A program made the position numbers and the translations under genes. The notes below the pieces were generated by a model that worked only from the letters and a program-made list of their open reading frames with translations, had not been told where the DNA came from and did no database searches. Shown here one piece after another: positions 58,344-64,000 of a DNA stretch of 64,000 nt (within the stretch, counting starts at the first letter, position 1; every line of letters begins with the position of its first letter). This DNA comes from Siphonodentalium dalli (lineage: Eukaryota; Mollusca; Scaphopoda; Gadilida; Siphonodentaliidae), in contig CP136062.1 in NCBI GenBank assembly GCA_032622095.1, forward strand, positions 131,147,282 through 131,211,281. The letters run 5' to 3'.

Positions 58344-60347
58344 CGGCCGAATTCTGGTCCCTGGTCTAGACCAGGGTTTCATGTAAACTATAGTCTAGAC
58401 CAGGCCGAAACCACGGTGATCGCGATGTGTTACCCAGCTTCGAGGCGAGTAAGCTGGGATTATTGGTCAGCACTGGTCCGTATTCTCGTCTTTTTGAAAC
58501 TCAGGTTTACGTAAACCAAGGTTTGCCTTCTTATTGTCATTCAAGCCTTTGTCGGTCTGTTCATAATTCGAACCATGTGGTAACGTACAAGTTCTGGTAA
58601 CAGAAACATAAGTATTTTTTGGAAGCATTTATCTTTATGTTAACCAGATTGTAATTGTGTTATATTTGTATGTCGTGTAGAGTAAATATTATAATTATAT
58701 ATGAACTGAACAATATTTAATATAATCCATAATTATGTGTGTTATAGGTAATAGTCTGCAACTGAGACCTAGTCCCCCCCCTGGTCTGAGATTTTTGTAT
58801 AAACCGAGACTTGATCCTGAGACGAGAATAGCGAAGTCTGGTTTCGAGAATATATTTATGGTGCAGAACTCTAATACGGATTATTAGTTTGATTGTAAGC
58901 CAGTCATTCGCACGATGGTGAATAGTTTGAGCAATCACAAGCTGGCTTTTAACTGGACATTAGAAATGATCTAGTGTAACTGTGTTTTATATAATGTCAC
59001 CTATCATAACTGTAACAATCATGCGTGCGTGTACATCGGCGATTTGCTGTGGATGAGCATGGGCAACCCGGCATAACAGTGAATGGCACATCGGATTTTC
59101 ATTTTCGTCTTACATCGCATGGGCGGGATGCGAGGCTTTCCCGGCGTATTCATAAAATTGACGTTGGAATGCTTCTTAATGGGGATTACTCGTACCGCCC
59201 ATTCACGTAGATTATTCCAGTATTTTGAACAAGAATAATACTGATTTTAAGTAATTTTATTTTAAACGTAAAGCAAACAAAAAAACAGTAAAGACAAAAA
59301 AAAAATTACAAACAAAAAACAGAACCAGAAAAAAAATTACAAAAACAAAACAAAACAAACGTGGTTCAGTCGGTAGAGTGCCAGGTGGTTTACACCGTCA
59401 CAGGCCGTCCAGCGCTGACGAAGCTGGTTCGAACCCCGTCATAGATAGGGTGACCGTAATAGTATATCTGGGCAAGTTTGTCAGTTGCTTTCCGGGGATC
59501 GATGGTTTCTACACGCAGTGGGACGATTTCTCGGTGAAATTAAGCCTCTGCGTGGTCTTTCCTCCACCCGTAAAATTGACAACGTCGTGTGTGGTCTAGC
59601 GGCTAGATCGACGATAAACCCTAACAAACCAAACCAAACCCTAGAAATCTCTGGGAAATTCTTATTTTAACGTACATTTTGTTAATCGTCCTTGTTCCAA
59701 TAATGTCTTACCATTTGGATTCTTGGATATTGGAATGATGGCAACTGAAATGATGGGCGCAATTGTGTTTAGCCCATTATATGTTTGGGTCGAGATTTAA
59801 AAGGGCGGTCTCTGATACTGATTATTCGGTGCATGGGGAGGTGGTATAAACAATGTATAGCCACGTATAGGCCATGGCTGGTTCCATCGGCCGTGAAACA
59901 TGTTTTTTTTTACTCAACTAAAACATTTACTCAAACCGCTGACATCAAAATAGGTTATCATAATAAATAAACATAAAGGTAGGGTCGTGGCGACATAGGA
60001 ACTTGGGCTGTCTCACCCCCCCCCCCAACTTAGGATGGAGCGGATTGGAAATATGGACAACACCCCCACCATCCACATGGAGACACTCTAATCACATGCC
60101 TGTAAAGACGACACACCGCACGTGTTCGGTGATAACCCATTACATTAATGCTCAACTATTCGCGACGTGAACGCATCATATTGTTCGACACCAAGCGTGC
60201 CTTTGTCCGTCGATACACCGATCGCCGTTGATTGAACAATAATCCGCCTAATCTAAATCGAGAGTAGGTGGTTTCATCGAGACCAGGTCCAGACATGGAA
60301 CACCGTGATTATTAGGGTGGTCTAGACCAGAGACCAGAATTCGGCCG
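58344..60347. mobile_element. 2.0-kb DNA element with CGGCCGAATTCTGGTC inverted ends
   Basis: Left end CGGCCGAATTCTGGTCCCTG and right end the complement of CGGCCGAATTCTGGTCTCTG, each followed inward by TGGTCTAGACC. Flanked by CAT on both sides (58341-58343 and 60348-60350), a possible 3-bp duplication as in CACTA or Harbinger types. No transposase ORF. A tRNA-like SINE sits inside (59358-59635). Confidence 0.78.
59358..59635 (+). repeat. tRNA-derived SINE
   Basis: A box TGGTTCAGTCGG (59362-59373) and perfect B box GGTTCGAACC (59426-59435). The A-to-B distance (~53 bp between boxes) is longer than in an ordinary tRNA, which argues for a derived SINE. The body continues to (AAACC)n near 59618-59640. 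It differs from the repeats at 7651 and 13857. A-rich DNA (59270-59360) precedes it. Confidence 0.7.
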
Positions 60348-61398
60348 CATCAGTCCAGTAATAAGAACTTCTGTAAATTCTATATTTTTTCAAAAGTGCA
60401 GTTCATATATCCATGATATCATATCTGAAGATCATGAGAGGAGACTTAAATTTTCTTGATTCATGAAATTTAATGATTATTTTAAGTTAGAAAGGCAACT
60501 ATCCATAATTAAATTAGTTGTTTTTAATGACCGTTCAGCAAAGCGGCACACTGGCCCATGGGCAGTCAAATTAATAATTACTAAATAGACCACTGTGTTC
60601 ACCACACATAGTGCCAGAATACCCATGTATCATATATGATGTATGCATTTAAGTGTGTTTTAAGTCAGATACTGACCTCGTGAAGTGCATGAGACACATA
60701 TAATCATCAGCGACCGGTTTGCGGCCTTGTGTGATTATTTTGCTTCAGACACTTCACTCAGTCATCATCCTTTACATAATGCTCTATATGTGCTAATGTT
60801 CACGTCATGCCTGTTGGATCAGTAAAAAATTGGGCTGAGATGAGTTCTGGGTCACGGGTTCATAATCAACTTAAAGCTGACCAGCATATCTCTTAACACT
60901 GTGGTCTAACTCCAGTTGATTGATCCTTGCTTGAGTTGCCCACGCTGCATATCAACATTTGGTTTCATTGGGTTGTCCTATTTGTGACTGCTTTATTCTA
61001 CATTACAATATACGGGGGTATGATACTATATTATGCAATTAAAAATATAACTCAATATTAAAATGAAGCCTCCTCCCATAGAGCCAAGACAATAAGCTAA
61101 TTGGTGATTGGAGTGTTGTGTGAAATTATTAATTATTCTACCAGTACTTGGTACCGAAAGAGACAACAGTTAACACAATTGTTCAACCTCTCAATTGTTT
61201 TTATCTTCTCATAATAATTGCTCAGATTCTATATACAATGAAGATAAGGAAATGTAAAATTGAAGATTGTTTGCCAGATAGATCCAGAGAGATTCGTTGT
61301 TGAAAATCTGTTGACATTTTTGGCTTACTTTATGCAAAACGCGCGTCTCCCCCTTAAATATCTTACAGTAAATAAAGGTCGGTCACCGGGTGTGTCAG
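60348..61398. other. Unassigned non-coding stretch
   Basis: No gene or repeat family recognised; AT-rich, no long open frame. Confidence 0.3.
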
Positions 61399-61496
61399 GG
61401 TTAATGGACGAACTACTGGACATTCGTAAACTAGATGGTCGAGGGCGTGACATAAACCGTTTAGTTTACGAATGTCCACTAGCGAGTCCATTAACC
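61399..61496. repeat. 98-bp imperfect palindrome
   Basis: Arms of ~35 bp: GGTTAATGGAC, seven mostly mismatched bases, then GGACATTCGTAAACTA, with the complement on the right, around a ~28-bp loop. An RNA of either strand would form a miRNA-precursor-sized hairpin; a MITE remnant is equally possible. Confidence 0.85.
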
Positions 61497-61944
61497 GACT
61501 TAAAACACAGTTTTATAATATACAGGGATAAATTACATTGTTACAGATGAACAATTCCGATAAATATCGATATATGAGACGTTTACGAACGTTTTTCTGG
61601 GGGGAAATAGTCCTTGGCACAGGGGGGGGGGGGTAATAAAAAATTTGCAGGAAGGTATGCCAGGGCCAGGTATGCCAGGCGTTTTTTACACCCTCATGCA
61701 ATTTTTTTTACCAAAGACCTTTTCTGCCATATATGACATTTATAACAGTTTAAAACATATTATAGGAATTTATAACTGCAAAAACACCATATCTATGTTA
61801 CTGGGACCTCATATGGGCCTTAGGAGAGATGACATTAAGCTATATGGTATGTTGCATATGGGGCGAAAAAAATCCTTCCCATGCACACAATGATCACCGA
61901 TACCCTTCGGAAAGAAGCTTCGAGAAATGTAAAACTAAAATAAA
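61497..61944. other. Unassigned stretch with poly-G tract
   Basis: Contains a G run at 61621-61632 and a duplicated GGTATGCCAGG (about 61655-61680). No gene recognised. Confidence 0.35.
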
Positions 61945-63180
61945 TAAACTTGTCCTGATGTAACTAAAGCCAAGATCATTGTGTGCATGGAAAAAGAGCA
62001 ACTGCCTCAAACATTAATGTGACTATCAATGGCTATATTATAACTGTCATCACACTGTTTATCAGTGCATCAAGCCAATCGGTGAAATATTTGCATGTCT
62101 ATCAACTCATATGATCTGTTACTCTCACAACACCTAAAATATCCAAGTCTGGCATGGTGACTGTTTGTCGATGATAACAATATCGTCCTGCCACTACTGA
62201 GCTTCAGAACCAGAAACCACCGACTTCTGGTGGAAACTGGTTCTTGGACAAACACCCCATACTCAGAACGAAGATGCACTCTTTGTATGGATGAACTCGG
62301 CGATGAATACCACCTTGTTATGAACTGCCCTCGGTTAACTGCCCTCAGAACTAAATATTTGAAAGCCTACTATCGCAACCGACCGAACACAATTAAATTA
62401 CATGACCTCTTCGATACAAATAACAGAAAGATCATAGTAAATCTATCAATATATCTAAAAAAAAGGCCCAAACACTAATGATCCACTCCTGAGGCTCAAT
62501 GAAAAACAAAAACAAAACAAAAAACAACAACAACAACAAATGCCCACCCTCATACAACATATGTACAGGGAATCGCCCCACATACATTATATACCCCCAA
62601 TAATTATAAGATAACTTTATCACATTATAAGATAGTATACCCTCAATCAATATACCATGTACATGTAGTACACTAATAACTCCAACCTATATTGTGTATG
62701 TATATTATGTCACCTCACATTTATATTATGTAATATGTACACTGTTTGAAATTGAATCGCCTGTTATGTCAAATGCGACGAAAGGCGTCATAAACATCTG
62801 AATCTGAATCTGTCATTTATTATAACAGAACATGCTCCGGTAGACTAACAAAAGTGTTAAGGCATAATGCTAGATAATACTGGTTGACAGACTAATCGGG
62901 AAATGGTTAGAAATTATGGAATTGTGTGTATCCTGTACAATGACCTAAGTTTGCATATATAAGTAAACTTGTCCTAATGCAACTAATGCCTAGATCATTG
63001 TATGCATGGAAAAAGAGCGAGCAACTGTCTCAAACATTAATGTGACTATCAATGGGTATAAAATATTTGTCATCCGTGCATCAATCCAATCAGTAATTAT
63101 TTGCATGTCTTTCAACTCAGATGATCTCTCACAAGACGGAAAGTATCCAAGTCTGGTATAGTGCTGTGACTGCTTGTCAT
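61945..63180. repeat. Direct repeats flanking a LINE 3' end
   Basis: Segments 61945-62180 and 62960-63180 are close copies (AAACTTGTCCTRATG, GCATGGAAAAAGAGC, AACATTAATGTGACTATCAA, TATCCAAGTCTGG), about 1 kb apart, with the LINE fragment between them. Confidence 0.88.
62193..62812 (+). pseudogene. LINE-D C-terminal fragment and 3' tail
   Basis: Frame 62193-62478 reads LLSFRTRNHRLLVETGSW, then RRCTLCMDELGDEYHLVMNC (Cys-x2-Cys...His-x4-Cys) and YLKAYYRNRPNTIKLHDLF, a typical non-LTR polyprotein end. A 3' UTR follows to (CTGAAT)n at about 62794-62812. Strongly 5' truncated, as is usual for LINE insertions. Confidence 0.85.
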
Positions 63181-63184
63181 CTAT

Positions 63185-63300
63185 ATATATAAACGAGTAG
63201 GATCTGTCCGGAGTTTTCTCTCAGACCCCTGGACCGAGTTCAACCAAATTTGGTGTGGTGACTCGGGGTACCCTGGCGGATGTTATAGTGGTATTAGTTT
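63185..63300. repeat. Fragment with GTCCGG and CCAAATTTGGT words
   Basis: Contains ATCTGTCCGGAG and TTCAACCAAATTTGGTGTGG, words reminiscent of the start and internal words of the left-hand Helitron-like families. Flanks are AT-rich. A dispersed copy of a related family is likely but not proven. Confidence 0.4.
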
Positions 63301-63790
63301 TTCAAAATTTTTAATTTAAAATAAAAATAAATAAATTGCTTTTGTTAAATTTGAGCAAGGAATTCAATCTTTAAAAAAAGGGTATTAAAACAATATATAT
63401 AAATCAAAATGTTTCAATGACTAAATGTGCTTGAATCGCACAAAGGGGCCGCCGCTAAGTGAAGGGTCTATATAAGATCAAAATGTGTGCGAAGTCCAAC
63501 AAAGGGGGCCACATGTATCTCCGATGCTGAATATAGGCTCCCAAAAGGAGCCTATTTCAGCTAGTTTAGTATAATATAACTAAGTTGCTCAAGTAGACTA
63601 ACATAAGTGGTATGGAATATGTTAGATAATATATATATATATCTTTAATTCCTCCATATAAATGAAGATATGATAAACACATGTAATTTAACAAGAACAT
63701 ACAAAAACAATAGAACATAGGAACGAGAACATAACATATATACATGTACACACTTTATGTATGTGCAAAGCAAAACGAATATAGATGGAA
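63301..63790. other. Unassigned AT-rich stretch
   Basis: Holds a perfect 9-bp hairpin (63533-63541 and 63547-63555, loop CAAAA) and a short (TA)n run at about 63630. No gene recognised. Confidence 0.35.
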
Positions 63791-63803
63791 ACAGATCGGC
63801 CGG

Positions 63804-63863
63804 GCACACGAACGAGAGAGAGAGAGAGAGAGTGAGAGAGAGATGGAGAGAGAGAGAGAGAGA
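63804..63863. repeat. (GA)n microsatellite
   Basis: GA dinucleotide run with a few substitutions. Confidence 0.95.
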
Positions 63864-64000
63864 GGGAGCCGGATACAGATAGAGACAGTATGGGGAAGTA
63901 GAATGAAATGAGTTATGTTAGACAAAAGTGGAGAGAAACAGAGAGGGGTTAATTGAAACTAGATAATCCTAAATTTACGGACAACTGTAGCACCCAGCCG

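Noticed and set aside
63533..63555. Rho-independent terminator
   Set aside because: A perfect 9-bp hairpin with some T after it, but this is eukaryotic DNA with no adjacent gene; AT-rich chance hairpin.

Overview
This is eukaryotic, AT-rich, repeat-dominated DNA. It has no operons, ribosome-binding sites or dense ORFs. Instead it holds decayed non-LTR retrotransposons (LINEs), tRNA-like repeats, MITEs, large inverted repeats and long high-identity tandem arrays. The left end has tandem cores followed by a tetranucleotide or CA microsatellite and a conserved end, which resembles the pearl/CvA-type Helitron-like elements described in bivalves. An aquatic invertebrate, most likely a bivalve or other lophotrochozoan, is the best guess. 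This is inference; no species marker gene is present.

Layout. 1-7650: head-to-tail CTAG-delimited units (761 bp x2, 616 bp x5, one 650 bp relative, three ~515 bp blocks with a 122-bp core), with an 800-bp TTAA-target MITE inside the second 761-bp unit. 7651-15794: tRNA-like repeats and a decayed LINE (8175-9230 plus 12223-13576) split by about 3 kb of nested repeats. 15795-30503: a giant imperfect inverted repeat, arms 16207-22610 and 25662-30503, interrupted by a LINE, a CAGGGG-ended element and a MITE. Its centre holds a 2816-bp Mutator-like element with 562-bp terminal inverted repeats and a 9-bp target duplication. 30511-43129: ten copies of a 451-bp TA-flanked element E alternating with nine copies of a 901-bp spacer S (period 1352 bp). 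43422-44937: a third copy of an arm segment, carrying an 811-bp MITE. 45387-50080: small foldback elements, a LINE tail, a GCGAC-rich palindromic array and the one convincing host-type exon, a signal-peptide plus PstS-like phosphate-binding domain start (48345-48724, minus). 50443-55810: two oppositely oriented copies of a broken multi-copy gene family around a broken LINE RT. 56360-64000: a CCAAT/CAACGG-rich promoter-like stretch, an unrecognised ORF, a 2-kb TIR element containing a tRNA-like SINE, hairpins, a LINE 3' end and microsatellites.

There is no set of cooperating genes here. Three internal comparisons give direct insertion evidence: unoccupied paralogues for the TTAA MITE, for the CAGGGG element and for the 811-bp MITE, each lying within the window. 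The most unusual structures are the 14.3-kb inverted repeat with the Mutator-like element in its loop, the E-S array with higher-order structure, and the nuclear-receptor-like and NRF1-like words carried in the two left-hand tandem families. Identities are by eye; no search was run.
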